The notes under the pieces were generated by a model. It was not told the DNA's origin. It was given only the letters and a program-made list of their open reading frames with translations, and did no database searches. DNA of 64,000 bases, taken from Acidicapsa acidisoli (lineage in GTDB: Bacteria; Acidobacteriota; Terriglobia; Terriglobales; Acidobacteriaceae). Of the stretch, positions 52,413-61,043 are shown in pieces (the stretch's first letter is position 1; every line of letters starts with the position of its first letter). Made by a program: the position numbers and the translations under genes. The stretch spans positions 124,001 to 188,000 of the forward strand of contig NZ_JAGSYI010000006.1 in NCBI RefSeq assembly GCF_025685625.1, in the 5' to 3' direction.

Positions 52413-53417
52413 ATGACTCAACAAAAGACATTCTGGCATCTTTTGTCGCAAAGGCGAATGCCAACGGAATACGAACTCGTTACTTCAAAACTCCTCTGCT
52501 ACACCGGCGAAGGTTTTACGGGAAAGAGATTCGAGCTCGACGTTCCGCTCAAGGACTGGTATCGCCGATACCAGGAGGAGTCGCCGCTCGTGTGCAGCTC
52601 CTGGGAGCAGTTTCGCGATCCGCGAGAAACAACCTACACAAAGTACACGGAGTTGCAGAGAGACAAAGAGATCTTCGTCGATGGGATCGTGGAGGAAATC
52701 GAGCTTACCGGGTATGATGCCTCACTCCGTCCTGAATGGCTACACATCCTGCAGCGATTTGTTGCTCCATTTCGGTATCCGGGGCATGGTTTTCAAATGA
52801 TCGCATCTTACTTCGCTCAAATGGCTCCCAGCGGGCGCATTGCGATTGTAGCGGCGCTTCAATCGGCCGACGAGATGCGCCGCATTCAGCGAATCGCTTA
52901 CCGCATCCGGCAACTTCAGCAAGTCTATCCTGGCTTTGCCGACGACAGCAGAACCCTCTGGCAGGCGGACTCGATGTGGCAGCCGCTGCGTGAGGTTGTC
53001 GAGAGATTGCTGATCGCTTATGACTGGGCGGAATCGTTTACAGGGCTCAACCTGGTGCTCAAGCCTCTTGTCGACGAGTTATTCATGAAGCATTTGAGCG
53101 AGCTGGCTGTAAGTGAAGATGACTACCTGTTGGGGCAAATATTTTATTCGCTCAATGAGGACTGCCAGTGGCATCGGCAGTGGAGCGAGTGCCTGGTTCG
53201 AATGGCAATCGAAGATCATGCTGGAAACAAAGACACCATTCAGAGATGGATCAATCGATGGTATCCGCTGGCGGCTCGAGCAGTTCACGCATTTGCGCCA
53301 CTCTTCGAAGGCGCCCTGGAACGGAACGCGACGCCAACGCTTCAACCTGTCGGCGAAGCGTTGGATCGCTCTTATCGCGAGTATCTCCAGTCGATGAACC
53401 TGGAAGTTCCCTGCTGA
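52413..53417 (+). CDS. tmoE: Monooxygenase hydroxylase beta subunit (TmoE-like)
   Basis: 334 residues. It is the second large subunit of the hydroxylase, with the ferritin-like fold but no iron ligands. Visible segments are KTFWHLLSQRRMPTEYELVT, PLKDWYRRYQEESPLVCSSW, and RYPGHGFQMIASYFAQMAPS. The ATG at 52413 has GCGGAGGAGTCT; a frame of 25 codons upstream is ignored as it overlaps tmoD. It ends the operon: the next gene is on the other strand and converges 26 bases on, so no tmoF reductase follows. Confidence 0.93.
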   Translation: MTQQKTFWHLLSQRRMPTEYELVTSKLLCYTGEGFTGKRFELDVPLKDWYRRYQEESPLVCSSWEQFRDPRETTYTKYTELQRDKEIFVDGIVEEIELTGYDASLRPEWLHILQRFVAPFRYPGHGFQMIASYFAQMAPSGRIAIVAALQSADEMRRIQRIAYRIRQLQQVYPGFADDSRTLWQADSMWQPLREVVERLLIAYDWAESFTGLNLVLKPLVDELFMKHLSELAVSEDDYLLGQIFYSLNEDCQWHRQWSECLVRMAIEDHAGNKDTIQRWINRWYPLAARAVHAFAPLFEGALERNATPTLQPVGEALDRSYREYLQSMNLEVPC

Positions 53418-53443
53418 TGCACCTTGCCTTCAGCGACCGCGAA

Positions 53444-54883
53444 TTACTGCGCGGCCGTGGGCTTCGGAGCGAGCCACCGGTACGTGGCTACTGATCCGGA
53501 GCTTAATGAAGTCTGAAAGCTCTTGCCATGCCAGCTTACGGAGAAGTCCGCGGGCTGGTCGGCGTTGTTCAGCACCAGCAGCGCAATGGAACCATCCGTG
53601 TTCTGAAAGGCCACTGTTTCCAGGCTTTGCGGTCCCAGGTCGGTGGAGTCGATGCGCACGGCGCCAGGATGGACAAACTCGCTTGCGTGACCGATTGCGT
53701 AGTAATCCTCGGTGTACGTCACCTTATGGGGCGCAGTGCTTCGATCTATCGTGACAAAACCGCGACAGGTGGCACAACCGCCGGTATTTGGGCCGTTCTT
53801 TTCATCGAGCGCCAATCCCCATAGAACTACGGACTTTGCCCATTGGCGAGAAGACTCGATGACCAGCTTTTCGGTGTCGGCAAGCAGGTTTCCCTTTTGC
53901 CAGGTGCCACCGGAGCACTCGGTCATCCAGATTCCCCTGTTCGGAAAGCGTTCGTGCACAGGTCCCTGCGCGGAGACGTTTCCGCCGTAGCAGTGAAACG
54001 CCGATCCCGCCGTATATTGCGCCGCGTCGGGGTCAGAGAGCACTTCGACTGGATACTCGGGATGGTCCCAGTTGTGATCGTAGGCCAGGATGCTTGTCTT
54101 GAGGCCCGCCTTTTGCAGCGCTGGCCCGACGAAGCTCGCGATCAGCTTTGTCTCCTGATCGGCGTGCATCAGGGTACCGGGATAATCCTTGGTCTCATAG
54201 AGGGGTTCGTTTTGGAGCGATAGATATCTAACCAGGACCCCGGCCTTGTCGTAGGCGCTGACGGAATCGGCCAGGTAATTGGCGAACACCTGTGAATCCT
54301 CTACGAGCAACTGGCCGCCGTTCATCGTGTCTTTGGTCTTCATCCAGCCGGGCGGGCTCCAGGGGGTGACCATGACGCTGATGGAAGGATCGAGCTTGAG
54401 CGCTTCCAGCATTGCAGGCAGGATGTAGGCGCGGTCGTGATCGATGGAGAAGTGCTTCAATTCAGGATCGCGCTGACCGGCGGGCATGTCGTCATAGCTG
54501 TAGTGATTGCGCGCCAGGTCGGATGCTCCAAGCGGCACGCGGAGGAAGCTGACGCCGATGCCGTGGCCTTGGCGAGGATCGAAGAGTTTGCGCATGACTT
54601 CTTTGCGCTGGGATGCGGTCAATTGGTCTTGCAACAACCATGCCGAGGAGTCGGTCATAGCGGCTCCAAAGCCATCCATGGTCTGAAAGCGCTGGCTGTC
54701 ATCGACGCTGATGACTGTGCTGCCTGCAGGAGATGCCGCAAAGGAGAGCTTGTGCTCCGGCTGGAGCGCCTGCTTCAGGTCAGGAGTGGTCTGGTAGGCG
54801 GCGACCGTCTGCGCCTGTAGATTTACCAAGCTCGTAAAGGATAAGAAGACTGAGAGCGTGAGGCAACGACGAAGTGTTTGCAT
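53444..54883 (-). CDS. Glycoside hydrolase family 30 (glucosylceramidase-like)
   Basis: 479 residues. A signal peptide (LRRCLTLSVFLSFTSLVNLQA has a hydrophobic core) precedes a GH30 barrel: FQTMDGFGAAMTDSSAWLL, VSFLRVPLGASDLARNHYSY, VMVTPWSPPGWMKT. The acid/base Glu lies in LSLQNEPLYET (near 225) and the nucleophile in IWMTECSGGTWQ (near 320). A beta-sandwich follows with the usual end SVSWHGKSFQTSLSSGSVAT. It is exported and hydrolyses beta-glucosidic or beta-xylosidic linkages. The frame opens seven codons earlier with a TTG; ATG 54883 is used because it begins the signal. The TonB receptor lies upstream on the same strand with a hairpin between. Confidence 0.9.
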   Translation of the reverse strand: MQTLRRCLTLSVFLSFTSLVNLQAQTVAAYQTTPDLKQALQPEHKLSFAASPAGSTVISVDDSQRFQTMDGFGAAMTDSSAWLLQDQLTASQRKEVMRKLFDPRQGHGIGVSFLRVPLGASDLARNHYSYDDMPAGQRDPELKHFSIDHDRAYILPAMLEALKLDPSISVMVTPWSPPGWMKTKDTMNGGQLLVEDSQVFANYLADSVSAYDKAGVLVRYLSLQNEPLYETKDYPGTLMHADQETKLIASFVGPALQKAGLKTSILAYDHNWDHPEYPVEVLSDPDAAQYTAGSAFHCYGGNVSAQGPVHERFPNRGIWMTECSGGTWQKGNLLADTEKLVIESSRQWAKSVVLWGLALDEKNGPNTGGCATCRGFVTIDRSTAPHKVTYTEDYYAIGHASEFVHPGAVRIDSTDLGPQSLETVAFQNTDGSIALLVLNNADQPADFSVSWHGKSFQTSLSSGSVATYRWLAPKPTAAQ

Positions 54884-54959
54884 GCGGGTGTATTCCCACT
54901 CCAAGGAGCGATGTAGAGTAACAGGCCGGGGTCTGCGATGGATAGATACAAGGAGGGTG

Positions 54960-54989
54960 AGGACGCGAAGCCTTGCGACTTCGCGTCCT
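54960..54989 (-). terminator. Strong hairpin after the TonB receptor gene
   Basis: An 11-base perfect stem (54960-54970 with 54979-54989; core GGACGCGAAG / CTTCGCGTCC) and an 8-base loop, six bases after the receptor stop. On the minus strand only a weak T-rich stretch follows, so it may act as a partial terminator before GH30. Confidence 0.6.
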
Positions 54990-54994
54990 GGGAG

Positions 54995-57900
54995 TTAGAA
55001 GTTGATCTTGGCGCCGAGCTGGATCACGCGCGGACCACCGGGACCCGCCTGGCTGTAGACGCTGGTGGGCTGACCGTAGTTTGTATCCAGGTTGATGGAT
55101 TCGGGAGTGTATGTTCCCTGGCCATTCGCCACGGAGTAGCTGGGCAACGTGAAAGTGCCGCCAAGGTCCTTGGAGGCAAAGTTCGAGTGATTGAAGAGGT
55201 TGTAAGTCTCGCAGCGAAGCTGGATCGTGCGCTGGCTCTTTTCACCGATGGGGATGTTCTTGAACAGGGAGACATCCCAGGTCTGCATGCCGCCGGTACG
55301 CAGCTTGTCAGGCGTCCCGTAATAGGGTTGTCCGATAGCCGGTATGACAGGCTTGCCGTTTGAACCGACCCCGAGGTAGACCGGGGCCAGCTCGCTGTAC
55401 TGCCGACCGCCATCGAACTGGTTGGCCGGAATCCAGAAAGGCGTCCAGTTGGGGGTGCCGGTCATGAAGTTCGAAACGCCTGAGAGTTGATAGCCATCCG
55501 TGGCGTAGGCAATCCAGCGTGGTCCGCCGAGGTGTTTGGCCAGGCTCGGGATGTCGTAGACATAGTTAACCGCGGCGACGTTCCTGCGGTCCCAGGTCGC
55601 GACCTGGTAGTTGAGCTTGGGGTTGAAGGGATCGACCCAGCCGTTGTCCGAGGACTCGGTGGTCATTGACTTGGACCAGGTGTAGACCGCGCCCAGCGTC
55701 AGGCCGGTGCTGAAGCGGCGTTGGACAGAGGTTTGCAAGCCGTTGTAGTTGGAGGTTCCGTCGAACTTGGTGTACGGAATCTCTCCGTAGCCCCAATACG
55801 GAGCCAGATAGTTGGCCGGATAGGCATATTGGCCGCTGAAGCTGTAGCCAGCCGCTGCGTACTCGGGGGGAAGGTTAGGCTCCACGTCCGGGACCACGCC
55901 GCCGGGGAAGTTTGCCGGATTCTGCGCGGCCTTGGTGAAGGCGGTTCCATAGGGGATAGTGTTGATGTCGCGGTTGGTCACCAAGTGGCGGTTCACGTTG
56001 CCTACATATGCAATGTCGAGGGTAAAGCCGGAGGCGATCTCACGCTGCACGCCGAGGCTGTAGCTGTAGACCGTGGGGATCTGACCGCTGCGCTCCGCAC
56101 CCTGAATAGCGGTCAGTACGCCGGGTGCGCTCTGGGCTGCCGTCGAAATGCTGTTCAGGTTGAGGTAGGTAGGGGAGGTGATCGTCGGCGTGGTCACTTC
56201 CTGCGGATTGTTGAAGGCCGGATTGAAGACCAGGTTGCCTTGTTCGCGGTCGTGCGACATACCGAAACCGCCGCGGAGAACTCCCTTGTGGTCTCCGATC
56301 GGGTCCCAGGCAAAGCCGATGCGCGGTTCCGGCATGATGCCGCGGCTATCCCAGCCTCCCTTGGGCAAGGTGCCGTTGGAGGCATAGAGCATACCTTCCA
56401 GCTGATTTCCGCTGTTGGGGATCGGGTTGCCGGTTGTCGGGTCGATCTGTATGCCGGCGTTTCTTACGTACGAGGAAGGATCGAACAAGGCGATCTGGTT
56501 CTTGGCGTCGTATTGGGGCGGAATGTAGACAAACCGCATGCCGTAGTCGAGCGTCAGGCGTGGGGTAATCTGCCATGTGTCCTGCGCGTAGAACTCAACC
56601 TGGTTGTATCGGAAAAAGCCGATCGGCCGGGAACTGGACTGGTCGAAGGACTGGAAGTCGCCCAACAGAGCGCTGGCGTATGGCGAACCGGTGTTGGAGG
56701 AGCAGACCGTGTCGCTGTACGCGGTGGCGCAGTTGTTGAAGCTGAATTGGCCGTTTGAGTTGCCCCAGGAGATCTGATCCTTGCGGTTGCGCTGGTAGAA
56801 CAGGCCGAACTTGAAGGTGTGGTTGGACTTCACCCAGGTCAGGTTGTCATTGACATTGATGGTGGTGTTGGCCTGATACCACGGGGTCGCGCCGAAATAG
56901 GACCACGGATAGCTCTGGCCGTTGCCGCCATAGCTGACGTCAGGAATTGAGGTTGTCGAGGTCACCGGATACAACAGCGGCAAGTTGATGTTGTTATCGC
57001 CCACGGTGATGTTGCCGTTGTTGCCTGTGGTCGATGAGCGATAGGCGCTGGGACCGACGCTGAGTTCGTTGAGCAGCGAGGGTGTGAGGGTGCTCGTCAG
57101 ATCGACGGCAAGATTCCAGCCGTTTTGGGTGTTGAGGCAGCCACCTGGAATCTGAACTTCACCGTCGCAGGGCAGGCCAAACGATCCTATCGGACCGGTC
57201 GTGGACTGGAAGTTGCCGATCCAGCGAGCGTAGACCCGTTCTCCAGGCGAGATCTGGTAATCCATGCGCCCGATATACTCTTTGCGAGGATTGTTGAACG
57301 AGAGCGAGTCGACGCGGTTGTAGGAGTCCTGGCTGAGGCCGTAGCTGCTCACGTTCGGCTCGGCGTAAAGCTTCATGACGGACTCTATGCCACTGTTCAG
57401 TTCGGAGGTGGGGATTGTGTTGTTGGCGAATGGAGTAGTGGTTCCTGGCTGATAGATGGTCAGTGGCTGGCCGCTGCTGTTGATGCTCTGTGAGAAGTTG
57501 CCGGCCCGCTCCAGATCGGTGGGCACATAGTAGGAGTTTGTCCCCCCCGGCACCAGTTGCTGGTAGAACTCGCTGGAGAAGAAGAAAAAGAGCTTGTCCT
57601 TCTTGATCGGGCCGCCCACCGCGACACCTTCCGTGTTGTAACGGTAGAGCTGCTTGGGGATGTCGTTGTGGTTGTTGTACCAGCCGGTCGCGTTCATACC
57701 ATCGTTGCGGTGAAAGAAGTGCGCGTTGCCATGGAAATCGTTGGATCCGCCTTTGGAAACGACAGAGATCTGGCCGCCGGATGCCTTGCCGAATTCAGCC
57801 TGGTAATTCGAAGTGAGAACCTTTACTTCGGAGATGGCGTCGGGGTTGATGGTCACATGGGTGCCGCCGTTGTTACCGGTGTCCACGTTGGAGGTGCCAT

Positions 57901-58558
57901 CGAGGGTGAATTCGTGGGTGTTGGCGCGAGTTCCGTTGATGTTGTAGGAATCGAGGCCACCGGTGCCGGATTCGCCAAACGCACCTACGCCAGCCACGCC
58001 GGGCACCAGGCGCATGTAGTCGAGCACGTTGCGGCCGTTCATGGCCACCTGGTCAAGCTGCTTGCTGGTGATCAGGTCCGATCGCTCGCCCGAGTTGTTT
58101 TGCACCTGGAGCTGGCCCGTGTCCGCAGTTACCTCGACCGTGCTTGAGGCCGCGCCGACCTGCATCTTGAATACGCCGGCTCCGAGATTGTCTGCCGCGT
58201 TCAGAATGACGTCTGACTTATTTATGGTTTCGAAGCCTGCGGCCTCGACCTGAATGGAATAAGTTCCGGGAGGCAAATTAGGTAAGGAAAAACTCCCGTT
58301 ATTACTGCTGGTTGTGGAACGGGTAATGCCCCTGGTGGGTTCTGAAGCCGTAATCGTGGCCTTGGAAATCGATGCTCCGGTCTGATCCTGAACCGAACCG
58401 TAGATCGTCCCTGAAGTCACCTGCGCACGAGCCCACGGACCGAAGCCCAGCATTGCGGTCAGGGCGAGCAACACCCAGAGCGCCGGAGCAGGCCGACGCC
58501 CGCGGAATGATCTCTTGAGTCTCTGCATATTCCTTGTATTGCTTGCTGCGTACAACAT
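54995..58558 (-). CDS. TonB-dependent receptor with carboxypeptidase-regulatory-like domain (Oar-like)
   Basis: 1187 residues, outer membrane. A signal peptide (LWVLLALTAMLGFGPWARA) is followed by a carboxypeptidase-regulatory-like domain (TIYGSVQDQTGASISKATIT; NGSFSLPNLPPGTYSIQVEA), a plug (MNGRNVLDYMRLVPGVAGVG; EVKVLTSNYQAEFGKASGGQ), and a long beta barrel ending in the aromatic terminus GAKINF. No TonB box is evident. It is the acidobacterial type of large receptor that likely imports oligosaccharides. The ATG at 58558 has AGGAGGAAGA. It sits upstream of GH30 on the strand and is divergent from the CadC-like regulator. Confidence 0.93.
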   Translation of the reverse strand: MLYAASNTRNMQRLKRSFRGRRPAPALWVLLALTAMLGFGPWARAQVTSGTIYGSVQDQTGASISKATITASEPTRGITRSTTSSNNGSFSLPNLPPGTYSIQVEAAGFETINKSDVILNAADNLGAGVFKMQVGAASSTVEVTADTGQLQVQNNSGERSDLITSKQLDQVAMNGRNVLDYMRLVPGVAGVGAFGESGTGGLDSYNINGTRANTHEFTLDGTSNVDTGNNGGTHVTINPDAISEVKVLTSNYQAEFGKASGGQISVVSKGGSNDFHGNAHFFHRNDGMNATGWYNNHNDIPKQLYRYNTEGVAVGGPIKKDKLFFFFSSEFYQQLVPGGTNSYYVPTDLERAGNFSQSINSSGQPLTIYQPGTTTPFANNTIPTSELNSGIESVMKLYAEPNVSSYGLSQDSYNRVDSLSFNNPRKEYIGRMDYQISPGERVYARWIGNFQSTTGPIGSFGLPCDGEVQIPGGCLNTQNGWNLAVDLTSTLTPSLLNELSVGPSAYRSSTTGNNGNITVGDNNINLPLLYPVTSTTSIPDVSYGGNGQSYPWSYFGATPWYQANTTINVNDNLTWVKSNHTFKFGLFYQRNRKDQISWGNSNGQFSFNNCATAYSDTVCSSNTGSPYASALLGDFQSFDQSSSRPIGFFRYNQVEFYAQDTWQITPRLTLDYGMRFVYIPPQYDAKNQIALFDPSSYVRNAGIQIDPTTGNPIPNSGNQLEGMLYASNGTLPKGGWDSRGIMPEPRIGFAWDPIGDHKGVLRGGFGMSHDREQGNLVFNPAFNNPQEVTTPTITSPTYLNLNSISTAAQSAPGVLTAIQGAERSGQIPTVYSYSLGVQREIASGFTLDIAYVGNVNRHLVTNRDINTIPYGTAFTKAAQNPANFPGGVVPDVEPNLPPEYAAAGYSFSGQYAYPANYLAPYWGYGEIPYTKFDGTSNYNGLQTSVQRRFSTGLTLGAVYTWSKSMTTESSDNGWVDPFNPKLNYQVATWDRRNVAAVNYVYDIPSLAKHLGGPRWIAYATDGYQLSGVSNFMTGTPNWTPFWIPANQFDGGRQYSELAPVYLGVGSNGKPVIPAIGQPYYGTPDKLRTGGMQTWDVSLFKNIPIGEKSQRTIQLRCETYNLFNHSNFASKDLGGTFTLPSYSVANGQGTYTPESINLDTNYGQPTSVYSQAGPGGPRVIQLGAKINF

Positions 58559-58595
58559 TCTTCCTCCTTGCGGGTCGTTGAGCTTCCGTATCTCT

Positions 58596-58726
58596 GATGT
58601 TCTGAAGTGCCTTTTCAGCCCTGGTTTTAAGGAGAGCTCTCAGAGTCTTGAGTCAACTGCCCAACGGAACGAACGCTAGCCACGCAGAGTAACGATGGTC
58701 TTTAGGTTCGCCGGAGGATGTTCTGA
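58596..58726. repeat. 10-base direct repeats in the receptor/regulator divergent region
   Basis: GATGTTCTGA occurs at 58596-58605 and 58717-58726, in the same orientation. A 10-base palindrome GAGAGCTCTC lies between (58632-58641). They are possible sites for the CadC-like regulator; chance is not excluded. Confidence 0.3.
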
Positions 58727-58786
58727 TGATTTTCCGATGCCCTGTAAGCATCTGAAAATAAACTAGATAATTAGACTCGTTGCGCG

Positions 58787-61012
58787 GTGATAAACTTGGA
58801 TTGTTCAGGTGGAACACTGTTGCATAAGGATTTTTTAATTGGTGAATGGACTGTCAAGCCCGAGTTGAACGCAATCGCCGGTGACTCTGAGACGATTCGT
58901 CTAGAGCCCAAGGTGATGAAAGTACTGCTCCATCTGGCCTCGCATCCCGGCCAGGTCGTCAGCAAGGAGAGTCTAATATCCGCCGTCTGGGCGGATACGT
59001 TTGTCTCGGACGACGCCCTCACCCGCTGCATCTCCCTTTTGAGGAAAGAGATCGGAGATGACCCGCATACTCCCCGGTACATTCAGACCATCCCCAAGAT
59101 GGGTTACCGGCTGATTGCCGAGGTGCGCCCAGCCGTTGATCTGCGTCCAGCCGAGCAGGAAACCTCGCTGCGGGCGCTGAAGGAGAGCGTCGAGGATCTC
59201 GAACCTGCGGCCCAGCCCGCTATCGAACCTGAGTCCCAACGACTCGAAAATCCTCCTTCTCAGCCTCCATTGGCAAAGCTCAAGAGCATCTGGCTGTTCC
59301 TGATTGTCGTCGCTCTCATTTTCGGGGCCGCAATTGCATTTCTGCTTTGGAACACGCATCGCACCTCCCAGCTGGCCTTTCGCGTGGTTCCGCTCACCTC
59401 GGAAGCCGGTCAGCAGGACGAGGCTGCCTTCTCTCCGGATGGTTCCCGGATCGCCTTTGTCTGGGCCAGGAGCGGAGCCGGAAGCCGCAACATCTTTATA
59501 AAGCAGATCGGCAGCGAAACGCTGTTTCGGCTAACCGATGGAAACGAAATGGATTATTCTCCAGCCTGGTCCCCCGACGGAACACAAATCGCATACCGGA
59601 CCGTCTCCGACCATGGCCTCGGAGTTTACCTGGTTTCCAGCCTCGGTGGACCGGCGCAAAAGGTCCATTCTCTGTTGGGATTGGTCCGTGAGGAACAGGG
59701 CGGGCTATCCTGGTCGCGCGATGGCAAGAGTCTGATCTTCGCGGACGGATTCTCTGCCAATTCGCCGTCCTCGATTTATGAGTTGTCGCTGGACACGATG
59801 CAAGCGCGTACCATCACCACACCGCCGCGCGCCTGGGACGGCGACTTGAGTCCGGTCTTTTCGCCAGACGGACGCAAGATCGCGTTTCTGCGTGGAATCG
59901 AAGGTTCGGTTCGTGATATTTTTCTGATGCCCTCTTCCGGAGGAGAGCCCCGCCAAATCACCCACGACGAGAGAATGATCGACAGCCTGGTCTGGGCTCC
60001 GGACAGTAATTCGATCATCTTTTCTTCCGATCGGGGCGGAAAATTCGCTTTGTGGAAGGTTTCCGTTCGGGGCGGCGAACCCGAGCGGCTGCCTGTGGGA
60101 GATGAAGATGCATATCAGCCGGCTATATCGGGCTCGACCCATCGCCTGCTCTATACGGAGAGTTCGGCAACATGGAGTATCGTCGGCGTTCCGCTCAAGT
60201 CCAATGGGCAAGCCGGTAAGCCTGTGCCAGTGATCTCCTCGACGGAACAGGATTCCGCACCCTTTTTTGCGCCCGATGGCTCCCGCTTCGCTTTCCAGAG
60301 TTGGCGATCCGGCGCTCAAAACGTGTGGATTTCTTCTCGTGACGGACTCAACCTTCTGCAGCTCACATCCTCAGGGTTTGAGCTGACCGGCAGCCCGTCT
60401 TTTTCTCCGGATGGCCAACAGGTCGCCTTCGACGGTCGGCCCGACGGACATTCGCATATTTTTGTCGTACCATCCGCGGGCGGTTCGCAAAGACAACTGA
60501 CATACGGCAATTCCAACGACATTCTGCCCAGATGGTCAGCGGACGGGCAGTCGCTCTATTTTGCTTCCAACCGCAATGGCAGTTGGCAATCGTGGAGGGT
60601 CGCTGTTCACGGAGGGCAACTTCAGCAGATCACTACGAATGGCGGTTACCTGGCCATGGAGTCGCCCGATCGGCGCTGGATTTACTACACGAAGAGCGAT
60701 GCACCCGGAATCTGGCGGGTATCCATCGCGGGCGGGCCTGAGGCGCAGGTCTTGTCTCAACCCAGAACCGGCTACTGGGGTTATTGGAGCATCACCAGTC
60801 ATGGTATCTATGTGCTGGATGACGATCAGATGACGCCACGAATTGTGCTGGCTGATCCAGCCAGCGGAAAAATCACTCCCGTGATCACGCTGGACCAACA
60901 GCCTCCTCCATATGCAGGCATCAGTGTAAGCCCCAACGAAGATGAACTGCTCATTACCGACGAGCGCAATGCCGGCAGCCATATCACACTGGTTGAGGAT
61001 TTCGCCAGATGA
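58787..61012 (+). CDS. CadC-like membrane regulator with TolB/PD40 beta propeller
   Basis: 741 residues. An N-terminal OmpR/CadC winged helix (IRLEPKVMKVLLHLASHPGQ; LTRCISLLRKEIGDDPHTPR; IQTIPKMGYRLIAEVRPA) is followed by a Pro/Glu linker, one membrane helix (IWLFLIVVALIFGAAIAFLL, near 167-186), and a periplasmic propeller of PD40/TolB repeats (AAFSPDGSRIAFVW; SPAWSPDGTQIAYRT; SPSFSPDGQQVAFDG). It would bind DNA in the cytoplasm while reading a periplasmic ligand. The GTG at 58787 is taken as start, but TTG codons a few residues on are possible. It is divergent from the TonB receptor and may control it. Confidence 0.88.
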   Translation: MINLDCSGGTLLHKDFLIGEWTVKPELNAIAGDSETIRLEPKVMKVLLHLASHPGQVVSKESLISAVWADTFVSDDALTRCISLLRKEIGDDPHTPRYIQTIPKMGYRLIAEVRPAVDLRPAEQETSLRALKESVEDLEPAAQPAIEPESQRLENPPSQPPLAKLKSIWLFLIVVALIFGAAIAFLLWNTHRTSQLAFRVVPLTSEAGQQDEAAFSPDGSRIAFVWARSGAGSRNIFIKQIGSETLFRLTDGNEMDYSPAWSPDGTQIAYRTVSDHGLGVYLVSSLGGPAQKVHSLLGLVREEQGGLSWSRDGKSLIFADGFSANSPSSIYELSLDTMQARTITTPPRAWDGDLSPVFSPDGRKIAFLRGIEGSVRDIFLMPSSGGEPRQITHDERMIDSLVWAPDSNSIIFSSDRGGKFALWKVSVRGGEPERLPVGDEDAYQPAISGSTHRLLYTESSATWSIVGVPLKSNGQAGKPVPVISSTEQDSAPFFAPDGSRFAFQSWRSGAQNVWISSRDGLNLLQLTSSGFELTGSPSFSPDGQQVAFDGRPDGHSHIFVVPSAGGSQRQLTYGNSNDILPRWSADGQSLYFASNRNGSWQSWRVAVHGGQLQQITTNGGYLAMESPDRRWIYYTKSDAPGIWRVSIAGGPEAQVLSQPRTGYWGYWSITSHGIYVLDDDQMTPRIVLADPASGKITPVITLDQQPPPYAGISVSPNEDELLITDERNAGSHITLVEDFAR

Positions 61013-61043
61013 GCGTGACTGCATTTCTGGCTGACTTCCGGCG

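Noticed and set aside
55721-56758. 345-codon plus-strand open frame
   Set aside because: It lies opposite the TonB receptor gene, has an Arg/Gly/Val-rich composition and no motif; it is a shadow of the receptor frame.
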